Positions 1 to 9,769 of a stretch of 64,000 bases of DNA are shown here, piece after piece. The stretch lies in the NCBI GenBank assembly GCA_003956705.1, contig QZCP01000205.1, forward strand, positions 1 to 64,000, in the 5' to 3' direction. A model generated the notes under the pieces. It was not told the DNA's origin, did not search any database, and saw only the letters and a list, made by a program, of their open reading frames with translations. A program made the position numbers and the translations under genes. This DNA is from Brevipalpus yothersi. Taxonomy: Eukaryota > Arthropoda > Arachnida > Trombidiformes > Tenuipalpidae. How positions within the stretch are numbered: the first letter of the stretch is position 1; each line of letters opens with the position of its first letter.

Positions 1-1699
1 CTTCCGACTGTCGATAGGGAGCCATGTGTATGGGCAAATGGTCTCCAGTATCTATACGAAATTGAGCAACATTCGTGCAGCCAAGTTCTTTGTCATTGGT
101 GGCAAACATATACTCGTATCGATCCAACAGCTCGAGCAGTTCCTCTTTCTCAACTGTTTCTAGGCTCTCTGAAATCTTGACAGTTGAATATTTCTTCTGC
201 TGAATGGTCAGGAGAACAGGAAAATTATCGTTGGGCTCCGTCTGCTCTCGTAATGTACTGTAATCACCCGGCTCGTGTCCTACCTCGATGATCTTACGTT
301 TACAGCCTATCCAAAGATCCGCCACTTCTGTGATGTCTTGGCCAATCAGAACTTTGATCCCCACCGGTAGGGCTGGCACAACAATGAACGTAGCATCGAT
401 GGTTACGATCTGATTAGCCGTTTTCAAGTCAATCACCAGATCACATTCACCTAGGGGCTTGAGAGGACTATTGCTAGCTGACTCAGCTCCAGGACCACCA
501 TATGGGAACAGTTTTGCTTTCGTTTCATTGAGGACAGTCTCAGTGATGATGGAAACTTCACTTCCCGAGTCAACACAGGCCAAATACTCAATACCTTTGA
601 TCTCAGTTGGTGAATAGACTAGCTTGCCTCTCCTGGATAGCTTAGTGAGCCCAATTACCACTAGCTGAATTACACTTTCAGCTATTTCCGCAACTTGTTG
701 TACTACCCTTGGCTCACGAGGATTCCGTCTTCGGTTTTCAAAACCATTAACTCTAGTTAGTTGATTGGCGTTGGGCCTTTCACTTTGGCCATTTGAATTT
801 TCATTCCGTTGGCGAAGTTCATCAGCCATTCTGCGCCGACAATCTCGCCATTTGTGTCCAATTTTCTGGCAATAATTACACGTCATCGGCCTGGAATTCC
901 CTTGGCTATTTGCCATGAGGGGTCGACCTGAGTTCGGTGAGCCTCGAGGGCTCATTGAAGTACCAGCCACTGGATTAGTCAAGTTATTCATTCTCTCTGA
1001 TAACTTTAGAACAGTACTAGTAAGAGACTCGATCGTCTCCATAAGAGACTCATTGTGCGAGCTTCGCCTTTCGTCTCCTTCCCGCTTGGCCCGCTCTGCA
1101 TTCTGGATTTCTATCATCAGTTCTTCAAGTGTCTGTGGGTTCTTGATGCTGACCCAAGGCTTCAAATCCTCATCGAGACCTTCTCGAATATACATCAATA
1201 ACATGGATTCGTTCATATTCTTATCAATTCTCTTACAGAGAGCTTGCATGTTGAGGATATAGGCATGAGCCGATTCACCCTTCTTCTGTTTTGTCATCAA
1301 TTTTCGATAGTACTCTGTTTCATAGTCCGATTGTAACATTGTTCTCAACATTTCACGCTTCAGCTTGTTATAGGTATCGATTGGCTTTCCTACTCCTACC
1401 CTGGGCCGAATCAAGGTGTACCACAATCTTGCGCTATCTTTTAGATAGAGGGGTAATTTGATGAAGCGCTCCTGATTGGACCACTCTAGAGCTGCCGTAG
1501 TGTACTCATACTCTTCAAGCCAGTATATCAAGTCATTGTGGGCATTCTCACCCGAAAAAGTAGGAATAAAATCTGACATCGCGATATTGTTAGCAACCTG
1601 ATTCACAACTCGATTACTTTCACCCCCGTTTTGTTGACCTGAAGGACCTGGTAACTTGTCTTGAATTGAAAGATCACTCTCTTCGCTGGACTGACTCAT
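1..1699 (-). CDS. Gag-pol polyprotein of LTR retrotransposon (partial, 3' end outside window)
   Basis: An open frame starts at ATG 1699 and continues uninterrupted for 566 codons to the left edge. The N-terminal half is a gag/capsid-like domain with a retrotransposon-gag pattern (YWLEEYEY, then LYLKDSARLWY). At about 833-886 there is a CX2CX4HX4C zinc knuckle (CNYCQKIGHKWRDC), which binds the RNA genome. At about 548-600 a retropepsin-type active site reads ACVDSGSEVSII, with the catalytic Asp codon at 569-571. At the left edge the sequence FRIDTGDHLPIHMAPYR matches the segment that precedes the RT fingers in Gypsy polyproteins. Gag and pol are in the same frame with no visible frameshift site. 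It was missed by simple ORF calling only because it runs off the window. Confidence 0.87.
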   Translation of the reverse strand, partial: MSQSSEESDLSIQDKLPGPSGQQNGGESNRVVNQVANNIAMSDFIPTFSGENAHNDLIYWLEEYEYTTAALEWSNQERFIKLPLYLKDSARLWYTLIRPRVGVGKPIDTYNKLKREMLRTMLQSDYETEYYRKLMTKQKKGESAHAYILNMQALCKRIDKNMNESMLLMYIREGLDEDLKPWVSIKNPQTLEELMIEIQNAERAKREGDERRSSHNESLMETIESLTSTVLKLSERMNNLTNPVAGTSMSPRGSPNSGRPLMANSQGNSRPMTCNYCQKIGHKWRDCRRRMADELRQRNENSNGQSERPNANQLTRVNGFENRRRNPREPRVVQQVAEIAESVIQLVVIGLTKLSRRGKLVYSPTEIKGIEYLACVDSGSEVSIITETVLNETKAKLFPYGGPGAESASNSPLKPLGECDLVIDLKTANQIVTIDATFIVVPALPVGIKVLIGQDITEVADLWIGCKRKIIEVGHEPGDYSTLREQTEPNDNFPVLLTIQQKKYSTVKISESLETVEKEELLELLDRYEYMFATNDKELGCTNVAQFRIDTGDHLPIHMAPYRQSE

Positions 1700-2186
1700 T
1701 TCCTGAAGATTCTTCTTACAAATGATAAGTTCCGTAGAATATTTTCATTAGTTGGGCGGGCTAAATTGTGTTCAGAGTTAAAATGGTTATTCAGCAATAG
1801 AGAACAATATGTTCAGGTACCGGATCAATTTGTGGAACATAAGGAGTCAAAGTGATTAGAATCATTTCTCTAAACCCATTAACTTGAATGTAAATAACTA
1901 GTAGCAGCATTGATTTGAGAATAGCTCTTCACTGAGCCACCAAATATCTTCTACTGAAAACTCCACAGTATACCATGAATTGGAAATTAACGAAAAAGGG
2001 ATCAACTTACTTATTGAATGCTTGCCTTGAGTATTCAGGATCGAAAAAGTATAGACTTCACTCTATTGCCTTTATTTCGCGAGTTTTGAGCTGAAGTCTA
2101 GTCCACGAAAAGAAAAAGGCTTACTTATCTTTTATAACGTTGTTGAAAGATTTTGATTGAAGACCAACCAGTTCCCAATTCTACCG

Positions 2187-2483
2187 GACCTATCAGAGGA
2201 GTTGATCACGGTTATCGGATGGACAACAATAAGTTTTCGGTCGTAATAGACCTATCAGAGGAGTTGATCACGGTTATCGGATGGAAACAATAAGTTTTCG
2301 GTCGTAATAGACCTATCAGAAGAGTTGATCACGGTTATTGGATGGGCAAAAATAAGTTTTCGGTCGTAATAGACCTATCAGAGGAGTTGATCACGGTTAT
2401 TGGATGGACAACAATGAGTTTTCGGTCGTAATAGACCTATCAGAGGAGTTGATCACGGTTATTGGATGGAGAACAATGAGTTT
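2187..2483. repeat. Minisatellite, five copies of a 61-62 bp unit
   Basis: Copies begin with GACCTATCAG at 2187, 2249, 2310, 2372 and 2434 (periods 62, 61, 62, 62). The core GTTGATCACGGTTAT is unchanged between copies; differences are single bases and a 1-base indel. The array lies between the primer-binding site and gag of the retrotransposon, so it is part of its untranslated leader. Confidence 0.95.
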
Positions 2484-2497
2484 AGAACCTTCTCTGG

Positions 2498-2515
2498 TCC
2501 TCACACGGGGCACCA
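2498..2515 (-). other. Retrotransposon primer-binding site
   Basis: On the minus strand the sequence TGGTGCCCCGTGTGAGGA follows the LTR end. It starts with TGG, the complement of a tRNA CCA 3' end, and is 18 nt long as expected for a minus-strand primer site. The tRNA would end in TCCTCACACGGGGCACCA; I could not assign the isoacceptor from memory. Confidence 0.75.
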
Positions 2516-2516
2516 A

Positions 2517-2723
2517 TGTAATTCAAATAATTACAACCAATTTTCCACATTCATAATTGAATACATTTGATGGTCAGTACAACTCGCGAAACGACTTGCT
2601 TGGCGGTCGGAAGGCAAGTGACTCAATCATGTTGGATCTCTCTCTCTCTCTGTGTGTAGCCCACGATCTTTGGGCAGAAGTGTTTGTGACACATTAATGC
2701 GTTGCAGTAATGTGTCACAAACA
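2517..2723 (-). repeat. Probable 5' LTR of the retrotransposon
   Basis: One edge is well placed: plus-strand TGTAATTC at 2517 is the complement of an LTR ending in ...AATTACA directly before the PBS. The other edge is less sure. I place it at the ACA near 2723, giving an LTR of about 207 bp that starts TGTTTGTGACAC on the minus strand. It contains a short (TC)n run near 2637-2651. The partner LTR is outside the window, so the outer boundary is inference. Confidence 0.55.
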
Positions 2724-2724
2724 C
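2680..2724. repeat. Perfect 17-bp inverted repeat (hairpin) at the outer LTR edge
   Basis: The arms 2680-2696 (GTGTTTGTGACACATTA) and 2708-2724 are exact reverse complements separated by an 11-nt loop. The hairpin lies at the presumed outer end of the LTR. Confidence 0.9.
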
Positions 2725-2946
2725 GGAAGTCTTATCTGTTACCGAATCAAACTCCTCCACTCACATGGATAAGTCTTTTTGACTTGCATTCTCCAACTCT
2801 TTCTCCAAAATCCATCACTGATCCTCATCTGATCGAAATGATTCTCAAACGGTATCATGATGATAAGGATTCAGGCGGTTATGATGGATTCTGGAGAACG
2901 TATTTCAAGATTAAAGCAAGATTCAAGTAGAATGGAATGGAGAAAA
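2725..2946. other. Spacer between retrotransposon and TIR element
   Basis: No convincing gene. Short open frames here lack any recognisable domain. Confidence 0.5.
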
Positions 2947-3744
2947 AAAGGACATGTCCGGAATTGGCCCATTTTCATTTTTTGTTTGTCCTCAACTGAA
3001 CTTTTTGCGAGGATTCCGAATCTGGAGTCGATAATCCAGTCCGATCTCTCGAACTCGAGATAGCGGAAAAGTGATCTGAGGATCAGAACTTTTTTCGAAA
3101 ATTCCCGAGAACATGTTTTTTTTGCATAGATTTTCATGAGAAATCGGGAATGAGCCTCGAAAATGAAGTCCGATAGTTTTTAAGACATTTAATTAAGGAA
3201 AATAGTGGTGAAAAGTGAATTTCTCGCTTGATGACCCTCAGAGAGTTTTGATGGCAAGGAAATTAGATTATATTAGAATGCGTTCTTCCATTGTACTTTC
3301 AAAAATCTGGAAGACTGGGAAAGTATGATTGAACTATCAAAACTCGTCTGCAAAAATCACACCATCACGAATTAAATCTCATCAAACGAAGATGAACCTA
3401 TTCATTGTAATCGATATATGAATTCTAGTGATTTCACCACATATTGTAGCATTTACTGGGGAAATTTCCTTTTTTGTCGGCCAAAATCTGGCTAAAACTG
3501 AGTAGATGACTCTCTTTGAGATTTCCCAATCCAGAATGATGCATCTGATGGGTTTATCTATCAAAATTTCCGATTCTGCGCAATTTTTCTATCGAACTTC
3601 AAATGTTGAAAACTCGAGAACCTTCGATTTGAGCGTCTTAAAAATTATATTTCTGTGATCTATAGACCATGATCTTTCAGAATATATACTTTTTATCGAA
3701 ATCGGACATGGGCCAAAAAAGCCCGTTTTCTGGACATGTCCTTT
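2947..3744. mobile_element. Possible non-autonomous element with 13-bp terminal inverted repeats
   Basis: AAAGGACATGTCC at 2947-2959 is repeated exactly in inverted orientation at 3732-3744. Just inside each end there is further partial inverted similarity (GGCCCATTTTC on the left, GGGCCAAAAAAGCCC on the right). The 798-bp interval has no credible ORF. No clear target-site duplication flanks it. Immediately to its right begins sequence shared with 27.1 kb, so the element sits at the edge of the segmental duplication. Confidence 0.4.
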
Positions 3745-4212
3745 ATGACGTTAGAACTCAACAGCGACATAATTCTGAGATTGTGAGGTTTAGAAAGAAT
3801 CAAATAGAATCAATTTCGATAGAATAGATACCACGCAAGATAAATCATGCATGAAAACCAGGTTGTTTTTTCTCGATCTGTTTGTACTGATTTTTGAACT
3901 AGAACTTCGACGAAGTAATCAAAAGCTACTCTTGAAATATTGAAGATTATCGACTGTTGCAAACATTTCTGACACCAGATGATTAATATTCATCTTACTG
4001 TGGCTGAGATACATGGACAAGTTCAGTGAACCAGAATGCTTGCATCAGAGTCTCAGAGATTGCTCAATCTCATTAAACTTGTCCTCAGCTGTTTGAGCAA
4101 ACTGCTTTGAGTGATTGTTTATTTCTTATTAGCTTTCACTGAGAAATTCCAATTAATTTTTGTTTGAAATTGATTTTTCCAATAATTACATATTCATGCT
4201 TGATAATAAAGC
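3745..4212. other. 5' flank of FB1, duplicated at about 27.1 kb
   Basis: From about 3760 the sequence matches 27111-27562 upstream of FB9 with a low level of substitutions. It contains a CAGCTG E-box near 4087 and no TCACGTGA. The leader just before the ATG is ATAAAGC. Confidence 0.75.
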
Positions 4213-5799
4213 ATGAGTGCCTTACAGCAGCCTGTCATCATCGATAAAGTTTTTGAATTTCTAGGACTGTTTGATATTGATCGGTGTCAGCATGTTTGTC
4301 GAGCATGGCGTGAATCTGCTTTGCGACGGCTGAAGAATACAGCAATCGATGAATGCCAAGCGATTGTCAAATGTGAATATTGGACCATAGGTGAGTGTAA
4401 AAAGACTTAGATAATGAGACTGTTCTTGAACGAGCTGATTAATTGGCGAGAGATCAAGAAATTGTACATGATGTTCCCTGACTCAGGTTCAATTCACATT
4501 CTAGTGAATAATGTTAATTAATTTGAACGCAATGCTATTCATGCTAGCGATAGGCTTTACAGATAGCTGATAAAGCAAGGAACGATTTTTCTTGACAGGC
4601 TCATCAGTTTTTCAGATCGTTCTCAATATTGAAGCAGTCTATTTTCTAGGGAATTTCCTCTCCGATAAACTCGTTGACTGATTGAATCTGACCCACTTCT
4701 CCTTCAGCCGACGACTCATATAAGTGGGGTAAGTTTCAGTATCGTTGCTTATTGATCATCGATATATCCGTATTTGAACAATCTTCTCCCACTTGTTGAA
4801 CGTCTAGAAACAGAGGAAGAGGAAAAGATAGAAGAGATCATCATTGAAAACCGGATGATTAACAGAGTGCAATTCAACGACACGGTAAAACCATTGAAAG
4901 ACAGAGCTCATTATTGGTATTTTGCAAGGAAGCCAGATTGTTGCCAATTACCTAAGTTCAAAGTTGACAGTTTCGTGCGGAATTTCCTAATCAGAGATAT
5001 CAGGTGTCTGCCTACCCTCTCTCTTATACGATATAGCGAGGAGTTTGCTCATATATTGGATAGAATGACATTTGACTATCCTACGATCCTCATCAGATAT
5101 TCGTTCAATCATGACTTCTTAGGAGATTTCGGAGCTTCCAAAGTTTACACTGAGGAGTTTTCTACAGTCTCTTCAAGAGAAGTTTTCTCTGACATAAATT
5201 GGGAGCAGCGTGGTGCCTACTCATTTTTTGAAGGTTTCCACATCAGTCGCTCCATTCCAGGACTTAAGATAATAATTACTGATTGGTCTGATCCTCAAAG
5301 CCCAAGACCAGATGTAAATGACTCGGAGTTCCCGATCAGATCTGTCTTATACTTGAGTACTTTATGGCTCAAATACAATGAAGGATTAGAAGAGATCAAA
5401 GAGCTTATAGCAAAATCCAATACCACTCTTGTTGGAGGAGTGCTGATTGACGATAGTCGGGATTTACCCATAGCCTCAACTCTTCTAACGAATTTAAGGG
5501 GAATCAAACCACGGCCTGTAGAAAAGATCTCGATAGCTTTTGCTGGTAAAAGAGTGAGGGCTGCCACTCATGTCATCGATCTTGATTTCGAATCAAAACA
5601 AAGTTTTGAAAATTTCAAGCTTGCTATTGAATTTCCATTGGACAGTGGTAGAGTTATTGGATTTCTCTTCGCCGAATATTGTTCAGATCTCTATCTCAAA
5701 ATCATTAATGAGATTTTTCCTTGCCTTGGACTGATTAGATTTGATGTCTGGACTCCAGACCAGAATTCAATTCTCCACATTGTTTCGTTCGATGCTTAG
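4213..5799 (+). CDS. FB1: F-box protein, lineage-specific array family
   Basis: Exons are 4213-4390, 4708-4728 and 4808-5799, giving 396 residues. Exon 1 encodes the F-box at about residues 4-45, with the marks IIDKVFEFLG, DRCQHVCRAWRESALR, close to the F-box consensus (hydrophobic helix, D, VCR.W). F-box proteins bridge substrates to Skp1-Cullin-1 ubiquitin ligases. The 21-nt middle exon encodes about seven residues (A/D-D-S-Y-K-W). Exon 3 carries the family domain: ENRMINRVQF, HYWYFAR, LPKFKVDSFVRNFL, FEGFHISRSIPGLKIIITDW, SPRPDVNDSEFPI, ISIAFAGKRVRAATH and a hydrophobic end HIVSF. I recognise no named C-terminal domain. Both introns are GT-AG and all phases are 1. Its closest copy is FB9. 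Substrate-receptor function is inference. Confidence 0.85.
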
Positions 5800-6455
5800 A
5801 TATTTCTGATTTTTTGTGTATGATTGAAGAGATTCATTTCACATTTAAGTCGAATAATTAAAACAAAACAAGAATTCTCATTAGAAATGAATCGCGAAAT
5901 TGCCAATTGATAGAATTCTATTTGTTTCTGTTAATGTCCGTGATAAAAAAATTAGAGAGATGTCAACCAAAAAAACTCTTTCAAACCTTTTGCCAATTTG
6001 TTACCATGAATTTCTCTGTAAATGGGAAACAATAATCCTCTTGACAGATTGATCATTATTAAAATTGGGATTCATCTTCCAGGGAAGTTTCAATTTCTTT
6101 TTTGATGAAATCAAAAATTGAAGAAAATTTACGCCTTAACATGTAAGAAACTCCTAACCTATTTTTGTGCCAGATTGAGATGAAATACTCTACCATTAAT
6201 GGAATACTAATGTAAGAAACTGATGAAAGCTGAAGAGTTAACAGTTCTGTAACCAGTAGATAGTATCTGACCCATAAGTTGTAAGTTCCACCGGAGAAAA
6301 AGATAGGCGCCGTTCTATTAGCAACAGTAATGAGGAAATCCATCCAATTTATGACACTGCAGCATCTTTCACTTACAGATGCTGAAAAACCGAATATGTT
6401 CCAGCCACTGGAATCTGAGTGGTCTCCAACAGTATTGAAACCGCCAAATTTTCTG

Positions 6456-6524
<69 letters not shown>

Positions 6525-6579
6525 GGGCGATACCAGATGTGAGCTCACAAATTGACAGTCTTTCTTCCATACGCTATAT
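5800..6579. other. 3' flank of FB1
   Basis: No gene seen. The stretch matches 29153-29911 downstream of FB9. It ends with a long (CT)n tract at 6461-6521. Open frames here are low-complexity translations of that tract. Confidence 0.7.
6461..6521. repeat. (CT)n microsatellite, about 60 bp
   Basis: Uninterrupted CT dinucleotides. The paralogous tract at 29789-29853 has CCC interruptions and a different length. Confidence 0.98.
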
Positions 6580-7115
6580 CTAAGCCCAAATCGAAACAAT
6601 TTGGAGAATTGAACTCTCATCTGCAGTTCAGATATCGAATCTAACCAGTCCGAGGGAAAAATCTCATCCAGGATTTCAAGATGGATCATCTCTCTTAACG
6701 AATATCCGTTGAAGAGAAATCCAAATACTCAACCACTATCCAATGGAAGTTCAAGACCAAGCTTGAAATCCTTGAGATTCAATCTCGGACGGAGATTCAG
6801 ATCGATCACATGAGCTGCGTTCTTAACTCTTTTACCAGCAAAAGCTATCGAGATGTTCGAAATTGTTTTTGGTTCATTTCCTAGTTTTGTTACAAGAGTT
6901 GTAGCTGGAGCTTCATCCCAACCATAGATATTTAGCTTTCCTCCAACGAGAGTAAAATTGAATTTTCCTAGATGCTTCTTAACCTCTTCTGATCCTTCAA
7001 TGTATTCGCGACCTAGACTCTGTACTCAAGAACAAAACAGATTTGATCGAAAACTCCAAATCATTCACTTCTGGTTTTGGGCTTTGTGGATCTGACTGAT
7101 CAAAATTCCTGTTTT
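6580..7115 (-). pseudogene. Relic of an F-box family last exon (C-terminal half only)
   Basis: Minus-strand sequence matches the family from the TDWSDPQSP motif (near 7100) to the stop codon position (TAG at 6582-6580). Recognisable are VGGKLNIYGWDEAP (about 6920-6950), ISIAFAGKRVK (about 6830) and the proline-leucine segment ahead of the end. Frames are broken by small indels and no F-box exon is attached, because ψFB2 starts directly upstream. A matching relic lies at 29912-30430 after FB9, so the relic predates the segmental duplication. Confidence 0.8.
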
Positions 7116-7179
7116 GTTTCAATTATTCGACTTGAATGTGAAATAACTATCTGAGTCATTCACAAAAAATTATAAATAT

Positions 7180-8753
7180 CTAAGCACAAAGCGAAACAAT
7201 GTGAAGAATTGGATTCTCAGCTGGAGTCGAGACATCAAATCTAGCCAGTGAAAGGGAGGGAAAAACCTCATCCATGATATCAAGTTATTGGTGCCCAATA
7301 TCCGCCAAAGAAAAATCCAATCACTCGACCACTGTCCAATGGAAATTCAAGACCACGCTTGGAATCCTCAAGATCCTGTCTCCATTTGAGTCCTGTATTG
7401 ATGACATGAGTGGCAGCCTCACTCTTTTACCATCAAAAGCTACCGAGATGTTTGTAATCGTTCTTGGTTTGTTCCCTCCTAGATTCATTAGAAGAGTTGC
7501 AGCTCGGGCTTTACACCGATTATCGATATCCAGCTCTCCTCCAACGAAAGTGGATTTTTCTAGGAGCTTCTTGATCACTTTTGATCCTTCAATGTGTTCA
7601 GATTCTGAAGTACTCAAGTACAATACAAATTTGATTGGAAACTCCGGGTCATTTACATCTGGTCTTAGACTCTGTGGACCAATCAGTGATCATTATTTTA
7701 AGACCTTGAATAGAGCGACTGATGTGAAAACCTTCAAAGCATGCGAAGGCAGCCCACCGCTGCCAGTAAATATGTTGAGAATTATTCCTTGCAGAGACTG
7801 TAAAGGACTTCTCAGTACCAACAACAGGAGCTATACATGCATAACCTCCCAAGCAGTAAATTTGACAATTAAATGATTGTTTGATGAGGATTGTAGGCTA
7901 GTCAAATGCTATAGCATCGACTACATGAGCAAACTTTTCACAGTAACGTATGAGAGAGAAACTGGGCAGACATCTGATATCTCTAGTTAGGAAATTCCGC
8001 ACGAAACTGTCAACTTTGAACTTCGGTAATTGGCAAGAATCTGGCTTCCTTGCGAAATACCAATGGTGAACCTTGTCTTTCAATGGGTCTACCATCTGGT
8101 TGAATTCCACTCTATTCATCATTCGATTTTCAATGATGATCTCTTGTATATAGTCCTTTTCTTCTTTCTCTAAATCTTCCAAGAAAGGGGAAGTTATTTT
8201 TCAAATAGAACGATAATCACTATGCTAAGATGCTAAAACTTACTGTTCAAATATAAGTCATAAGCTGGAGAGAAAGTAAATTAAATTCGATCAGTCGATG
8301 AGTTTATCGGTGGAGAGCTCACTAAAAGATGTATCGGTTTAAAAGCGGAGATTTTCGGAAAGTTACCGAGCCTGCTGAGAAAAAATTGTTCCTCGCCTCA
8401 TCAGTAATCCCTCAAACTTATCACTATCATGAATCGCTTTTTAGGAGTAAACTGATATTTTTCACTAAAATGTGATTAGAATCTAGTTCAGAGATCATTA
8501 ACTAGAGGCGGGTCTCTGAGTAATTTATCGGATAGTTCAAGAATAGTCTAATTGTCTGAGTTTCTCTATACTCACATGAGGTCCAATATTCACATTCGAA
8601 AATTGCCCGGCACACATCGATTGCTGTATTCTTCAGTCGTCGCAAAGCAGATTCACGCCATGCTCGACAAACATGCTGACACCGATCAATATCAAACAGT
8701 CCTAGGAGTTCAAAAACTTTATCGATGATAACAGGCTGCTGTAAAGCACTCAT
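7180..8753 (-). pseudogene. ψFB2: F-box family pseudogene, inverted
   Basis: The complete exon layout is present: exon 1 8753-8576 (F-box, IIDKVFELLGLFDIDRCQ), 21-nt exon 2 8264-8244, last exon 8169-7180. The splice sites are intact (GTGAGT, CAG/GTAAGT, TTAG). Two lesions disable it. A TAT codon has become TAG at 7900-7898, after IAFD, and five bases (TGATC) are missing inside the TDWSDP motif near 7680, shifting the frame. Its counterpart FB10 in the second block (30478-32013) has neither lesion. The locus is in reverse orientation to its neighbours in both blocks. Confidence 0.88.
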
Positions 8754-9769
8754 GCTTTACACTCAAGCATGAATAATTAATTATTGGAAAAATCAATTGG
8801 AATTTCTCAGTGAAAGCTGATAAGTAAACAAACAGTCAAAACAACTTGCTCAAACAGCTGATCACAAGTTGAATGAGATTGAGCAATTTCTGACGTTTCC
8901 ATGTTAGTCTGATTCAGAGACACTCTGTCTCTGGTCTGATTTACTGAGAAGAACTTTTTCATGTACCTTGGTCATTGAATGACAAATTCTTATTCTAATT
9001 GCTGAGAACGCTTGTCATTGCAACCCTCCAGATTTTAAGTCATAAAAAAGAGGAGACATATCAGAGGGCTTTCCATATCTCACGCAACTGCTAGTTCATT
9101 GGGCTTAATTTTGAACTCTAATGTAATTACATTGTACTCAATTTTGAGTTTTTTCCATTGATACAGACCCGGTTGCGCTTTCTTTTCAGTTTTAGTTGCC
9201 ACCATGTTTCTATGAAAAGTGAACAAACCACAAAACTTTTCAATACGAAAATGATGATGAAGCTTCTTCTCTTAGGCGAATGTGTTCGCACTGCGAAGTT
9301 CGCAGTTCTTCGTTGTTAGGCTTCTGAAAATTTGAGCATGTTTCGAGACGAGTTACTTTCAGTTCCACAATAATCACAACATTATCATCGACACCATCCC
9401 AAAACTGGTTAAAAGAAATTCTGAGCATTTGATGCATCTCATCTACTCCATAACTCTAATGATTCAGTGAGCTGCGACAAAAAATTGCTTCTATCGATTG
9501 GAATATTCGTTCAATGTGATCTGAACACAGGAAAAAGTTCATCTCAAATTCTATCCGAAGTTAGACTCGAAAAGTGAGAACAACAGAGGGTGCTTATTCT
9601 TATCACGTGACTTTAATTATCCCGAAAATATTTTGTCAGTAGTCTGATTGTTTTGATTAATAATCAAAACTAATTAAACCAATTATGAATAATCAATGAT
9701 TATTCATAATTTTTACTATTCTTTTTATCATTCCACACGTATATTTTATGTATTCGTTATTGCTAAAGG
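8754..9769. other. Region between divergent ψFB2 and FB3
   Basis: This 1-kb divergent intergenic region matches 32014-33267, except that the latter carries a GC-rich insertion of about 280 bp. It holds a CAGCTG E-box close to ψFB2 (about 8858) and a TCACGTGA E-box near FB3. No gene seen. Confidence 0.7.
9603..9610. promoter_or_regulatory. TCACGTGA E-box upstream of FB3
   Basis: Palindromic octamer ATCACGTGAC-type site 160 bp before the FB3 start codon. The same site is at a similar distance before FB4, FB5, FB11, FB12 and FB15. CACGTG is the core for bHLH-zip factors of the MITF/TFEB, USF and MYC types; regulation by any of them is inference. Confidence 0.55.

Larger units (their letters stand above)
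1..2723 (-). mobile_element. Ty3/Gypsy-class LTR retrotransposon, 5' part, runs off left edge
   Basis: Read on the minus strand the order is LTR (about 2723 to 2517), primer-binding site (2515 to 2498), leader with a 62-bp minisatellite, then one gag-pol frame from 1699 to beyond position 1. The order LTR, PBS, gag with a zinc knuckle, protease and then the start of reverse transcriptase is the Ty3/Gypsy or retroviral order (in Copia elements integrase precedes RT). The coding frame is open for all visible codons, so the copy may be young. The 3' part (RT core, RNase H, integrase, 3' LTR) lies outside the window, so target-site duplications and LTR identity cannot be judged. Confidence 0.85.

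Noticed and set aside
915..1262. Plus-strand ORF of 115 residues at the left end
   Set aside because: It is antisense to the retrotransposon gag frame, which has a zinc knuckle, protease and RT start; the plus-strand product has no domain.
2187..2483. Regularly spaced repeats that could suggest a CRISPR array
   Set aside because: The units are contiguous 62-bp tandem copies without unique spacers, and the genome is eukaryotic; it is a minisatellite.
6330..6689. Overlapping ORFs made of Ser-Leu or Arg-Glu repeats (also near 29518-29902 and 55087-55505)
   Set aside because: They are translations of (CT)n tracts in all frames and have no non-repetitive conserved part.
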